Source: an uncultured Clostridia bacterium (GTDB lineage: Bacteria > Bacillota > Clostridia > Oscillospirales > Oscillospiraceae). From it: a stretch of 7,848 bases of DNA. A program made the translations under genes and the position numbers. Within the stretch, counting starts at the first letter, position 1, and each line of letters begins with the position of its first letter. The stretch covers positions 1 to 7,848 of the forward strand of contig CALJDB010000008.1 of NCBI GenBank assembly GCA_938023775.1, given 5' to 3'. A model generated the notes under the pieces. That model ran no database searches. It saw nothing but the letters and a program-made list of their open reading frames with translations, and had not been told where the DNA came from. Shown here in pieces: positions 1 to 6,109 of the stretch.

Positions 1-38
1 GCGCATTTCCGACAAAAAATCTACTCTTTTTCAATCCC

Positions 39-43
39 GGAGG
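39..43 (+). promoter_or_regulatory. Ribosome binding site of the S24 repressor
   Basis: GGAGG ends six bases before the ATG at 50. This is ideal spacing and fixes the start of the repressor gene. The 38 bases upstream are too few to call a promoter with confidence. Confidence 0.8.
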
Positions 44-49
44 TCCCTT

Positions 50-787
50 ATGATCGGCAAGACCTTAAAACAGCTCCTCGCGGAACGCCAGCTTTCCGTC
101 GGCGAGCTCTCGCGCGCCGTCGGCGTCCCGGCGCAGACGCTCTACAGCATCATCCGGCGCGACAATATGAAAATTGATTTCGACGTGCTCCTGCGTATAT
201 GCGCCATGCTCGGAGTCCCGGTGGAAACCTTCTGCCCCGCGTCCTCCGCCGCACCGGACATGCCGACGAGCGCAGAGTGGAGCCTGCTGACGCGCTGCCG
301 CGCGCTCGATGCCCACGGCAGCGAAATGGTCGAGCTCGTCGTAAACGCCGAGACCGAGCGCATGCGCCGCGAGGCGCAGCAGCGCGAGCGCCCCGCCGGG
401 CGCGTCATCCCGCTCTATCTGACTCCCGCCGCCGCCGGTTACGCCTCCCCCGCGCTCGGCGAGGACTACGAGGACTATGCCGTCCCCGCCGACTGCACCG
501 CGGACTTCGCCGTCCGCATCGACGGTGACAGCATGGAGCCCGTCATCCACGACGGCGACACCGTTTTGGTCCGCCGCGACCGCGTGGAAAACGGCGACGT
601 CGGCATGTTCTTCGTCGACGGGGACATGAAGTGCAAGCAGTACTGCCGCGATAATTTCGGCAATGTCTACCTCCTGAGCCTCAACCGCGACCGCGCCGAC
701 GCGGACGTCTCCGTCCCCGCCTCCTCCGGCATCACCCTCTGCTGCTTCGGCAAGGTCCTCCTCGACCGCCGCCCCGCGCTCCCCTGA
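50..787 (+). CDS. XRE-family S24 (LexA/CI-like) self-cleaving repressor
   Basis: This 245-residue protein has the two-domain layout of phage CI and LexA-type repressors. Residues about 4-60 form an XRE helix-turn-helix that should bind operator DNA. A hydrophilic linker follows, then a peptidase S24 domain from about 118 to 240. Visible catalytic features are the Ala129-Gly130 scissile bond in TPAAAGYAS, the nucleophile Ser161 in GDSMEP, and the probable general base Lys196 in CKQY. All three needed elements are present, so RecA-stimulated self-cleavage after DNA damage is expected from family knowledge. The start is set by GGAGG six bases upstream. It lies convergent with the tail operon and is separated from it by an intrinsic terminator. 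It may control the tail genes, but no operator could be identified here and their promoter is outside or lost, so that link is inference. A chromosomal stress regulator is the alternative. Confidence 0.9.
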   Translation: MIGKTLKQLLAERQLSVGELSRAVGVPAQTLYSIIRRDNMKIDFDVLLRICAMLGVPVETFCPASSAAPDMPTSAEWSLLTRCRALDAHGSEMVELVVNAETERMRREAQQRERPAGRVIPLYLTPAAAGYASPALGEDYEDYAVPADCTADFAVRIDGDSMEPVIHDGDTVLVRRDRVENGDVGMFFVDGDMKCKQYCRDNFGNVYLLSLNRDRADADVSVPASSGITLCCFGKVLLDRRPALP

Positions 788-798
788 AAACCCCAAAT

Positions 799-845
799 GC
801 CCCGCCGCGCCCTGAAAATGAAGGGACCGCGGCGGGGCTTTTTTT
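799..845 (+). terminator. Rho-independent terminator after the S24 repressor
   Basis: A perfect 11-bp stem pairs 799-809 with 828-838 (GCCCCGCCGCG with its complement). An inner CCCT/AGGG pairing (810-813 with 822-825) extends it past a two-base bulge. A run of seven T follows at 839-845. It is a textbook terminator for plus-strand transcripts. On the minus strand the stem is followed by only three T, so it would be weak for the tail operon. The T-run overlaps the stop codon (844-846) of the converging gene. Confidence 0.92.
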
Positions 846-1095
846 ATTCCTTTTCCAGCCTTGTTAACCTGACCTCATGCTCCTGCAAAAGCTGGTCCTG
901 CTCCGCTTCCCTGCCCCAGAGCCGCGCATGCGCCTCGCTGTTTTTTCCGGCAATGCTCTTGAGCTCCCGCTCCAGAACGCCGACGGCGTCCGTCAGCCGC
1001 GTCAGCGCGCTGCTCAGACTGATGAGCGGCTTCACGAGCGAGATGACAAACCCGACCAGCACAACGATGACGCTCACCACCGTCCACTCCGTCAT
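844..1095 (-). CDS. Small membrane protein with C-terminal coiled coil, holin/XhlA-like
   Basis: This 83-residue protein starts MTEWTVVSVIVV. It has one hydrophobic segment at about residues 4-24, then a charged heptad-like region (about 27-83, ending HEVRLTRLEKE) likely to form a coiled coil. Small proteins of this build at the end of tail operons are usually annotated as holin or haemolysin XhlA-like. Here, however, the membrane segment is N-terminal, whereas in Bacillus XhlA it is C-terminal, so homology is not assured. The ATG at 1095 overlaps the stop of the DUF2313 gene as ATGA, with a GGAGGCGAGG-type binding site upstream, so an upstream extension to 1191 is rejected. It could be a membrane anchor for the tail particle or a lysis component. 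The product is membrane-bound with fair certainty; the role is open. Confidence 0.7.
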   Translation of the reverse strand: MTEWTVVSVIVVLVGFVISLVKPLISLSSALTRLTDAVGVLERELKSIAGKNSEAHARLWGREAEQDQLLQEHEVRLTRLEKE

Positions 1096-1664
1096 ATCGC
1101 CTCGCCTCCGCTCCGCTCCAGCTCCAGCCAGCTCGCCGCGCCGTCCTCCAGCGCCTCCCATGTCGGAAAAAGCGCCTCCAGCTCCTCCCAAGTGACATAA
1201 AGAAACTGATACTCCGCCGCAAGATGGCAGGGCAGTATCTCCGCAATGCGCGCCTTGATCGCCGCAAGTCCGTCCGGCTCGCCGCGGTTATAGGGAAACG
1301 TGATGCGCACCGTCATCACCTTTCCCGTCTCCTCCGCCCGCGCGCGGATGCCGCAGCCGGCAAGCGTGTCGTTGATGGCGTCCACCGTAAAGCTCCGCCC
1401 GTCGATGCGCAGCAGCGCCGCGATCGCGCGGCGGCGATCGTCCGTCGTCTGATACGCCGGCACAAAGGGCAGCAGCGCCTCCCACGCCGCAAGTCCCTCG
1501 CTCTCCGCTGTCAGCGGCATCGCCTCGCGCTCGGCGTCCACGAGCGCGCCGTAAACGCGGTCGAGCTCGCCGCCCACAGCCTCCAGCTCCGCGCCGGACG
1601 CGCCGCCCAAATCATAGATCCCGAGCGGCTGCAAAAGCTTCTTCAGCTCCTCGCCGTATCTCAC
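1092..1664 (-). CDS. Phage tail protein, DUF2313/YmfQ family (XkdU position)
   Basis: This 190-residue protein resembles the YmfQ/XkdU family (DUF2313), baseplate-periphery proteins comparable in position to P2 gpI and Mu gp48. They are thought to link the baseplate wedge to fibres. Family-like features are an N-terminal region relating position to a running count (LKKLLQPLGIYDL), the central segment TTDDRRRAIAALLRIDGRSF (about residues 74-93), and a closing region rich in Trp, Leu and Glu. The start is GTG at 1664, overlapping the TGA of the baseplate J gene as GTGA, which supports translational coupling. The next gene overlaps its stop as ATGA. In PBSX-like loci a fibre gene normally follows, but here a small membrane protein does. 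Family assignment is by recognition and gene order. Confidence 0.85.
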   Translation of the reverse strand: MRYGEELKKLLQPLGIYDLGGASGAELEAVGGELDRVYGALVDAEREAMPLTAESEGLAAWEALLPFVPAYQTTDDRRRAIAALLRIDGRSFTVDAINDTLAGCGIRARAEETGKVMTVRITFPYNRGEPDGLAAIKARIAEILPCHLAAEYQFLYVTWEELEALFPTWEALEDGAASWLELERSGGEAI

Positions 1665-2728
1665 GCGCTATCGCCTCCCGCCGCCGTCACCGTCAGGGTA
1701 CCGAGCACAGGCAAAACGCCCTCCGCCGCGGCAAGATCCGCCGCCGGTGCGCTCAGCACGCAGTTTTCAACGCCCGGAACGCCCATCACGACCGCCGCGA
1801 GCCGCGCGCGATAGACTGCCTTTCCCAGCAGCGCGCCGCCGAAATATGCCGTGACAGCCTCCTCCACAGCCGCTTTCACCGCCGCCGCACCATAGCCCGC
1901 CGCAGCCGTGACCGCCGCCGCGACGTCCACCGCCGCCGTCTCCGGCGCGCTGACGGCAATGTCCACGCAGATCTCGCGCTCGCCTTCGAGCAGTGCCTTG
2001 ACCTCCGCGATCTTCTCCGCGTCCGGCACGCCCCCGGCGACCGTGAACAGCACGTCCACCGTGCCGAGCCCGCGCTTTTTCGGCAGCACCGTCACCGCCT
2101 CCACATCGCCGACGGAACGCACGCGGCTCTCGTAATACGCGGCGTTTGCCCCGTTCGGCAGCGTGCGGTAAGACCCCATCACGCGCTCGCGCAGCGCTCC
2201 GTCGCTCTCCTTGTCCCTGCCGCCGGAAAACGCCGCGTCGTTCACCACACCGCTCACGCCCGCCGGCGGCAGCACCGCAAAGCTGACCGCCCCGCGCGGC
2301 GCATTGCCGCCGCTCCCGGCGTTTTCCGCCTCCGCAGCCACGGTGCAGCCGCGCTCGCCCGCGGCGATAACGCCCGCCTCCGTCGTGACGAACGCCACGC
2401 CGCCCGCCGTCATGCAGCGCGTCCCCGCCGGAACGCTGAGCGCCGCGGAGGCCGGCGTCTCCACATAAAAACGCAGCGCGCCCCGCGCCTTCTCCGCGCC
2501 GCGGCGCAGCAGCCCGCGCACCTCGGCATGCATGTCGAGATACCCGCCCGTCGCCGTCTGCGGAAAGCTCTGGCGGCGCACAAACTGCGCATGCGCCTCC
2601 AGCGTGCAGACCTCCGCCGCCACCGCGCGCAGACGCAGCGAAAGGTCTCCGTCCTCGATCACCGCCGCGCCGCTCTCGCCGGAAAACGCCGAGCAGAGCG
2701 ACTCGTATATCTCATCCGTCGTTCTCAT
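1661..2728 (-). CDS. Baseplate J-like protein (gp47/XkdT family)
   Basis: This 355-residue protein is a recognisable baseplate J protein, a wedge component of contractile tails (P2 gpJ, T4 gp6, PBSX XkdT). Typical features are the N-terminal VRRQSFPQTATGGYLDMHAE region (about residues 50-69), where the protein reads its way onto the wedge, the beta-rich core with VPAGTRCMTAGGVAFVT (about 98-114), and the GGRDKESDGALRERV segment (about 168-182) shared by J proteins. The C-terminal third is Ala/Val rich. I chose ATG at 2728, which is 12 bases after GGGAGG. A TTG at 2737, only 3 bases after it, would add three residues (MAK). It follows the gp25-like gene after a short gap and overlaps the DUF2313 gene by four bases. 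Length is close to XkdT (about 350). Confidence 0.93.
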   Translation of the reverse strand: MRTTDEIYESLCSAFSGESGAAVIEDGDLSLRLRAVAAEVCTLEAHAQFVRRQSFPQTATGGYLDMHAEVRGLLRRGAEKARGALRFYVETPASAALSVPAGTRCMTAGGVAFVTTEAGVIAAGERGCTVAAEAENAGSGGNAPRGAVSFAVLPPAGVSGVVNDAAFSGGRDKESDGALRERVMGSYRTLPNGANAAYYESRVRSVGDVEAVTVLPKKRGLGTVDVLFTVAGGVPDAEKIAEVKALLEGEREICVDIAVSAPETAAVDVAAAVTAAAGYGAAAVKAAVEEAVTAYFGGALLGKAVYRARLAAVVMGVPGVENCVLSAPAADLAAAEGVLPVLGTLTVTAAGGDSA

Positions 2729-2747
2729 TTTTGCCAATAGCCTCCCT

Positions 2748-3107
2748 TCAGACCTTCACGGAGAGCTCCGTCTCCGTCTCCCCGACGGCGAGCGCCACGC
2801 GCACGACCGCCTCTCCGTCCGCGCCGGGAACATAGTCCACGCTGCGCACCGCGATCTCCGTCTCCGGCGCAAGCGCCTCGCGCACGAACTGCTGCGCTGC
2901 CGCAGCGCGCTGCCCCGGCTTCAGGCGGCAGAGCGTGTGCAGGCGGCTGCCGTACTCCGGCTCCGGTGCAAAGCCCCCGCGCCGCGCCGCAAGGCGCATC
3001 AGCGCGCGCTGCACCGCCTCGGCGTCTCCGTCCACCGTCTCCAGCGCGCCGGACGCGCCCAGAACATACTGCCCGTCCCGGATCTTCAGCTCCATCTCCT
3101 CTGTCAC
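2748..3107 (-). CDS. gp25-like baseplate wedge protein (XkdS/DUF2634 position)
   Basis: This 119-residue protein lies where PBSX has xkdS, directly before baseplate J. The central segment AEAVQRALMRLAARRGGFAP followed by EYGSRLHTL (about residues 28-56) is the signature of the gpW/gp25 wedge family, in which a helix precedes a conserved YGS-x-L motif. The tail half is beta-rich and ends in a Val/Glu strand. Despite the historic lysozyme name, these are structural proteins of the wedge that trigger sheath contraction. The start is GTG at 3107, overlapping the upstream stop as GTGA; an ATG at 3095 is less likely because its purine-rich sequence abuts it directly. The same frame stays open far upstream, but that is a high-G+C artefact across other genes. 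Confidence 0.85.
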   Translation of the reverse strand: MTEEMELKIRDGQYVLGASGALETVDGDAEAVQRALMRLAARRGGFAPEPEYGSRLHTLCRLKPGQRAAAAQQFVREALAPETEIAVRSVDYVPGADGEAVVRVALAVGETETELSVKV

Positions 3108-3508
3108 GCCCCTTCCGTCCCGACGGCAACACCGTTCACATAAAGCTGGCCCGTGATATAAACGTCGCCGTCCAAGTGCAGCTCGCCCTCGGCGCTGATG
3201 CCGTCCTTGCCGACCTTCAGCCAGTTCCCGCCGCAGCGCAGCGCGACCTCCCCGCTTCCAAGAGAGTGGAAGACCCCGCCGCCGTCCACCTCGCCGAGCA
3301 CAAAGCGCTCGCCGTCGTCCGTCTCCAGCACCAGCACCTGCGTGCCCTCCGCCGGACGCCATCCCACGCCGCGCGGCGCGAGCAGACCAAGCCCGCGCGC
3401 TTCCCCGCCGAGCAGCACCGCCGGCGTCTCCCCGCCAAAAGTCACCGTGCCGATCCCGGCGCGAACGCCCATCCCGCCGCTCCCCGCGGCGCGTTCCGCT
3501 AACCACAT
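3104..3508 (-). CDS. gpV-like baseplate spike protein
   Basis: This 134-residue protein has the layout of small central-spike proteins (P2 gpV-like; it sits where PBSX has xkdR). Residues about 13-75 look like an OB-fold: short beta strands with Gly turns, including WRPAEGTQVLVLETDDGERF. Residues about 82-130 carry alternating hydrophobic strands (VALRCGGNWLKVGKDG, then GELHLDGDVYITG), as expected for a short trimeric beta-helix needle. Spike proteins cap the hub and pierce the target envelope. I chose ATG at 3508; a TTG at 3517 sits 3 bases after GGAGG and would add three residues. The stop overlaps the GTG of the next gene. No metal-binding HxH tip is visible at the C-terminus. Confidence 0.8.
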   Translation of the reverse strand: MWLAERAAGSGGMGVRAGIGTVTFGGETPAVLLGGEARGLGLLAPRGVGWRPAEGTQVLVLETDDGERFVLGEVDGGGVFHSLGSGEVALRCGGNWLKVGKDGISAEGELHLDGDVYITGQLYVNGVAVGTEGA

Positions 3509-3532
3509 ATCTCCCAAAAACCTCCTTTTCGC

Positions 3533-4474
3533 TCAGAGCTGCCGCAGCTCCAGCACCGTCCCGGCGCGCTCGGCGTCCGCAAAGCAGCGGCTGCTCCAGA
3601 CCAGCATCTCCCCACTGACGCCGAGCGATGAGCCCGTGACCGCCGCGCGGTCGCCCGGAAACGCGGCGAACAGCCCCGGCAGCTCCACCCGCAGCCGGAA
3701 AAACTCCTCGCGGCTTTTCGCAATGCGATAAGCCCCCGTGTGGCGCATCGCGTCGAAGCCCGTGTGCCGCGGAACGTTCAGAACGCGCACGCACTGCCCG
3801 CCGAGCGCCTGAAACGCCTCGTTTTCCACCGTCACGCTCGTGCGCAGCACCCGGTTTTTCACCACCGCCGCACTCAGCACGCCGTAGCGGTCGATCGTGA
3901 GCCGCTGCGCGCCGACCCCCGCCGCGCCGTCCAGCTGAAAGCGCCGCCCGGAGTCCCCGCCGTCGAGCACCAGCACGCCCTCCGGAGAAAACCGCGGCCG
4001 CACGCCGAGACAAAACTCCGCAAAGCGGCTCAGAACGCTCCAGTGGCTCTCCCCGCTCGAAACGGAAAACGCCGCCGCGGAGCCCGCGAGCGTCCCGCGC
4101 TCGATCTCCGTAACGCCGGGCGCGCGCACATGCCGCTGCAAGATAAAGTCCAGATCCGCGCCGGAATAGTCTGCGCTCTCCGCCTCGCTGTCCAGCAGCA
4201 GCGCCTGCATCCCGCGCCCGCGCACCACGGCGGAGCGCCCCGAATCGTCCGCAGAAAGCTCCACCTCGTCCACCACGCCGCGAAACACCGTCTGCCCCTC
4301 ATGAAACGCCGAAAAACGGCACGCCGCGCGGAGTGTCTCCAGCATCTCCGGCTCATATAAAAACTCCACCTCAAAGCAGTCGCAGGGCGAGCAGAACCCG
4401 TGCGAAACGTCCCAGCGCAGCAGCACGGGCAGGTCCCAGCCCTGCCCCGCCGCATCGTAAACTCGTCCCTCCAT
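3533..4474 (-). CDS. Baseplate hub protein (gpD/gp27-like, XkdQ family)
   Basis: At 313 residues this is close to XkdQ (about 325), and it lies between the LysM and spike genes, the expected place for the hub. Features typical of late-control D/hub proteins are an N-terminal beta domain with GQTVFRGVVDEVELSADDSG (about residues 59-78), the GRGMQALLLDSEAES segment (about 86-100), and a middle region SGESHWSVLSRFAEFCLGVR with FSPEGVLVL (about 139-170). The hub forms a trimeric ring joining tube to spike. The ATG at 4474 has GAGGTGAGG upstream inside the last bases of the LysM gene, only seven bases separating the two genes. The sequence is G+C rich like its neighbours and shows no frameshift. 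Confidence 0.88.
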   Translation of the reverse strand: MEGRVYDAAGQGWDLPVLLRWDVSHGFCSPCDCFEVEFLYEPEMLETLRAACRFSAFHEGQTVFRGVVDEVELSADDSGRSAVVRGRGMQALLLDSEAESADYSGADLDFILQRHVRAPGVTEIERGTLAGSAAAFSVSSGESHWSVLSRFAEFCLGVRPRFSPEGVLVLDGGDSGRRFQLDGAAGVGAQRLTIDRYGVLSAAVVKNRVLRTSVTVENEAFQALGGQCVRVLNVPRHTGFDAMRHTGAYRIAKSREEFFRLRVELPGLFAAFPGDRAAVTGSSLGVSGEMLVWSSRCFADAERAGTVLELRQL

Positions 4475-4481
4475 CCCTGCC

Positions 4482-5039
4482 TCACCTCAGCCGCAGCCGC
4501 GTCCCCGCGGCAAGGAGATTTGCATTGCGCACATCGGGATTGAGCGCCAGCAGCGCCGCGGCGTCCATCCCCTGCGCCGCCGCGATGGACCAGATGCTGT
4601 CCCCCGCCGCGACGACATACTCCGCCGCGCCGGACCGCGCCGCCGCACCGACCGCCTTCAGCGCCGTGCGATAGCCCTCGAAGCACTCCCAGAACTCGAA
4701 GGAATAGCGCACATAGTTCTCCGTCGGCTCCTGCTCCAGCTCCAGCGCGACGAAAAACGCCGTCGCCGTGTCCCAGAGCGGATGCACCAGCAGCCCCGGC
4801 GTGTTCTCATAAAACACCGTCGCGAGCTTCTTGAACTCGGCATACGCCCCCGTACCGCAGAATTCGCCCTCGCCGCGCAGCACGCGGTGCCTGCGGCCCA
4901 TATTCTGCAAAACATAAAGCCCGAAGGGCACCGCCCGCTCCCGCACCTCGCGCCGGTATTCGATCCCGTAAACGCGCGGATTGTGCGGCCAGACATAGCC
5001 CTTGAAGCGCATCGGCGAAAGCTTCGCCGCCATAAGCAT
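4482..5039 (-). CDS. LysM-domain tail protein (XkdP position)
   Basis: This 185-residue protein ends in a clear LysM domain (about residues 141-184): YVVAAGDSIWSIAAAQGM, then LLALNPDV and LLAAGTRLRL. LysM modules bind peptidoglycan, and in PBSX-like tails the XkdP protein sits at the tube-baseplate joint. The N-terminal part (about 1-125) contains RFKGYVWPHNP and VLQNMGRRHRVLRGEGEF and recalls the N-terminal domain of DNA-circularisation/tail proteins of the Mu gpN type. That match is from memory and tentative. The ATG at 5039 follows AAGGAGG by four bases; a second ATG at 5033 is in frame. It is normally preceded by a long tape-measure gene, which is absent here. It is shorter than XkdP (about 235). 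Confidence 0.88.
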   Translation of the reverse strand: MLMAAKLSPMRFKGYVWPHNPRVYGIEYRREVRERAVPFGLYVLQNMGRRHRVLRGEGEFCGTGAYAEFKKLATVFYENTPGLLVHPLWDTATAFFVALELEQEPTENYVRYSFEFWECFEGYRTALKAVGAAARSGAAEYVVAAGDSIWSIAAAQGMDAAALLALNPDVRNANLLAAGTRLRLR

Positions 5040-5055
5040 GCCCCCTCCTTTTCTT

Positions 5056-5511
5056 TTACTCCAGTCTCCGGTCATAGCGCCGGCTGTCGCGCCGGACCGC
5101 CTCGCTGAGCGCCTCCGCGCCGAAGCCCTCGCTCCGCGCAGCCGCCGCCGTGCGGGAGAGCACCGCGCGCCGCGCCGCCCCGCCGCCGGAGCCCTCGACC
5201 GCCGCGCCATAAACCGCGCCGCCGAAGCCGCCAAGCTCCGCCGCCTCGCGCCGGACCGCTGCCATCTCCGCCGCCTGCACCGGGACACTCTCTGCCGCAA
5301 AACGCGCCGCGCCGACCTCGCGCCGCCCCGCAGCGCCGCCCGGCGCAAAGCCGAGCCCGCCCCGCGCCGGAACCGCGGCGTCCCCTTCGCCGAAGCCCGC
5401 AGCCGCTGCTGCGCCTCCGGGCTCACCGGAGAGCGCTGCAAAAAGCGCAGCCGCCGTCTCACGCAGCGCCTCCCCGCGCAGCGCCCCGGCGATCACGTCA
5501 AAATCCGTCAC
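5056..5511 (-). CDS. Ala/Gly-rich protein of tail operon, function unknown
   Basis: I do not recognise this 151-residue protein. It occupies the slot directly upstream of the LysM tail gene, where contractile phages carry the tape-measure protein. It is dominated by Ala, Gly, Arg and Glu, with a low-complexity stretch at about residues 29-63. The C-terminal tail, ALSEAVRRDSRRYDRRLE, is charged and looks like a defined helix. No membrane segment is evident. The start is GTG at 5511, overlapping the previous stop as GTGA, with GGAGGAGG nine bases upstream, so translation is likely. It ends 16 bases before the LysM start. The uninterrupted frame, good binding site and coupling argue for a real gene. 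A very short tape measure, an assembly factor or a clade-specific structural protein are all possible. Confidence 0.7.
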   Translation of the reverse strand: MTDFDVIAGALRGEALRETAAALFAALSGEPGGAAAAAGFGEGDAAVPARGGLGFAPGGAAGRREVGAARFAAESVPVQAAEMAAVRREAAELGGFGGAVYGAAVEGSGGGAARRAVLSRTAAAARSEGFGAEALSEAVRRDSRRYDRRLE

Positions 5512-5759
5512 GTTCGAAAGCCTCCTCCCAGCGCACGGAAGCGCGCCACATCAAAGTGCGGATTCACACCCTTGCTTTCTCCGTCCTCCGCCGCTTCCCC
5601 CTCAAGCAGCAGCAGGCACGCCCAGCGCAGCACGTCGCGGCGCCGCCAAAGCCTCACGCGCAGCGACACCGGACAAAGCCCCAGCCGCCGCGCCACGCAC
5701 CAGCGCAGCCGCGCGAGCGCATCACCGCGCAGCGCCTCCACCAGCCGCCCCGCCGTCAA
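5508..5759 (-). CDS. Small basic protein of tail operon, function unknown
   Basis: This 83-residue protein is Arg/Leu rich: residues about 7-55 (for example ALARLRWCVARRLGLCPVSL) suggest two amphipathic helices. It ends with GVNPHFDVARFRALGGGF, which looks like a conserved terminal motif. Its position after the tube gene is that of tail-assembly chaperones (XkdN in PBSX), but I see no sequence support for that family and no slippery site for a frameshifted product. The likely start is TTG at 5759, overlapping the upstream stop as TTGA, with GGAG eight bases before it. Four-base overlaps on both sides tie it to its neighbours. Existence as a gene is fairly sure; the role is unknown. Confidence 0.65.
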   Translation of the reverse strand: MTAGRLVEALRGDALARLRWCVARRLGLCPVSLRVRLWRRRDVLRWACLLLLEGEAAEDGESKGVNPHFDVARFRALGGGFRT

Positions 5760-6109
5760 GCCGCGGTCTCCACACGGTGCGCCGCGACGAGCGTGATCTT
5801 CTCCGCCACAAGATCGCCGACGCTCCCGTTTTCATGAATGCTGCTCCAGTTGCAGCCGGTGTAGACGATGCGTCTGTCCGGCTTCACGATCACGAGCGAA
5901 AAGTCGCTCAGCGTGTGAAAATCAATGCCGTCGGAAATGGCGCTCTCCGTCGCGTAAAGGCGCGTCAGCTCCAGCGAATAGGTCGGCTGCCCGACAAGCG
6001 TCGCCACCGGCTCACTCTCGCCGAAGGCCTCCACGCTCCGCTCCGTCTTCTTCGCCGCCGCATGATAGCTCTGCACCACCGCGACCTTCTTCCCGTTCGC
6101 CTCCCTAGA
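5756..6109 (-). CDS. Tail-tube-like protein, 5' truncated at a sequence junction
   Basis: The readable part, about 117 residues from REANGKKVAVVQSYHAAAKK onward, is beta-rich. It includes VGQPTYSLELTRLYATES, FHTLSDFSLVIVKPDRRIVY and a C-terminal strand ITLVAAHRVETA. This pattern and the position at the head of the small tail genes fit a contractile-tail tube protein (XkdM/FII-like role). That assignment is moderate, by pattern and gene order. The 5' end is missing: the frame continues only to a TAA at 6134-6136 inside A+T-rich DNA, and the sole possible start there, a TTG at 6118, has no convincing binding site. The G+C-rich coding sequence ends near 6105, where another gene's stop codon begins. 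Perhaps 15-30 N-terminal residues are lost. Its stop overlaps the TTG start of the next gene. Confidence 0.65.
   Translation of the reverse strand, partial: SREANGKKVAVVQSYHAAAKKTERSVEAFGESEPVATLVGQPTYSLELTRLYATESAISDGIDFHTLSDFSLVIVKPDRRIVYTGCNWSSIHENGSVGDLVAEKITLVAAHRVETAA

Noticed and set aside
65..796. Long open frame antisense to the S24 repressor (243 codons).
   Set aside because: It mirrors the repressor in high-G+C DNA where stops are rare, has no binding site, and its product is low-complexity Ala/Val/Gly with no recognisable domain.
797..1195. Plus-strand open frames over the small membrane protein and DUF2313 gene.
   Set aside because: Ser/Pro/Arg-rich shadow products without domains; the minus-strand genes have overlaps and binding sites.
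2748..4013. Single 421-codon minus-strand frame covering the gp25-like gene and running on through the spike and hub genes.
   Set aside because: Upstream of 3107 it is an Arg/Gly/Ala-rich out-of-frame reading of the spike and hub genes; the GTGA overlap gives a natural start at 3107.
5040..5462. N-terminal extension of the LysM protein.
   Set aside because: The extension is an Arg/Ala-rich out-of-frame reading of the 151-aa gene, and AAGGAGG just before the ATG at 5039 marks the real start.
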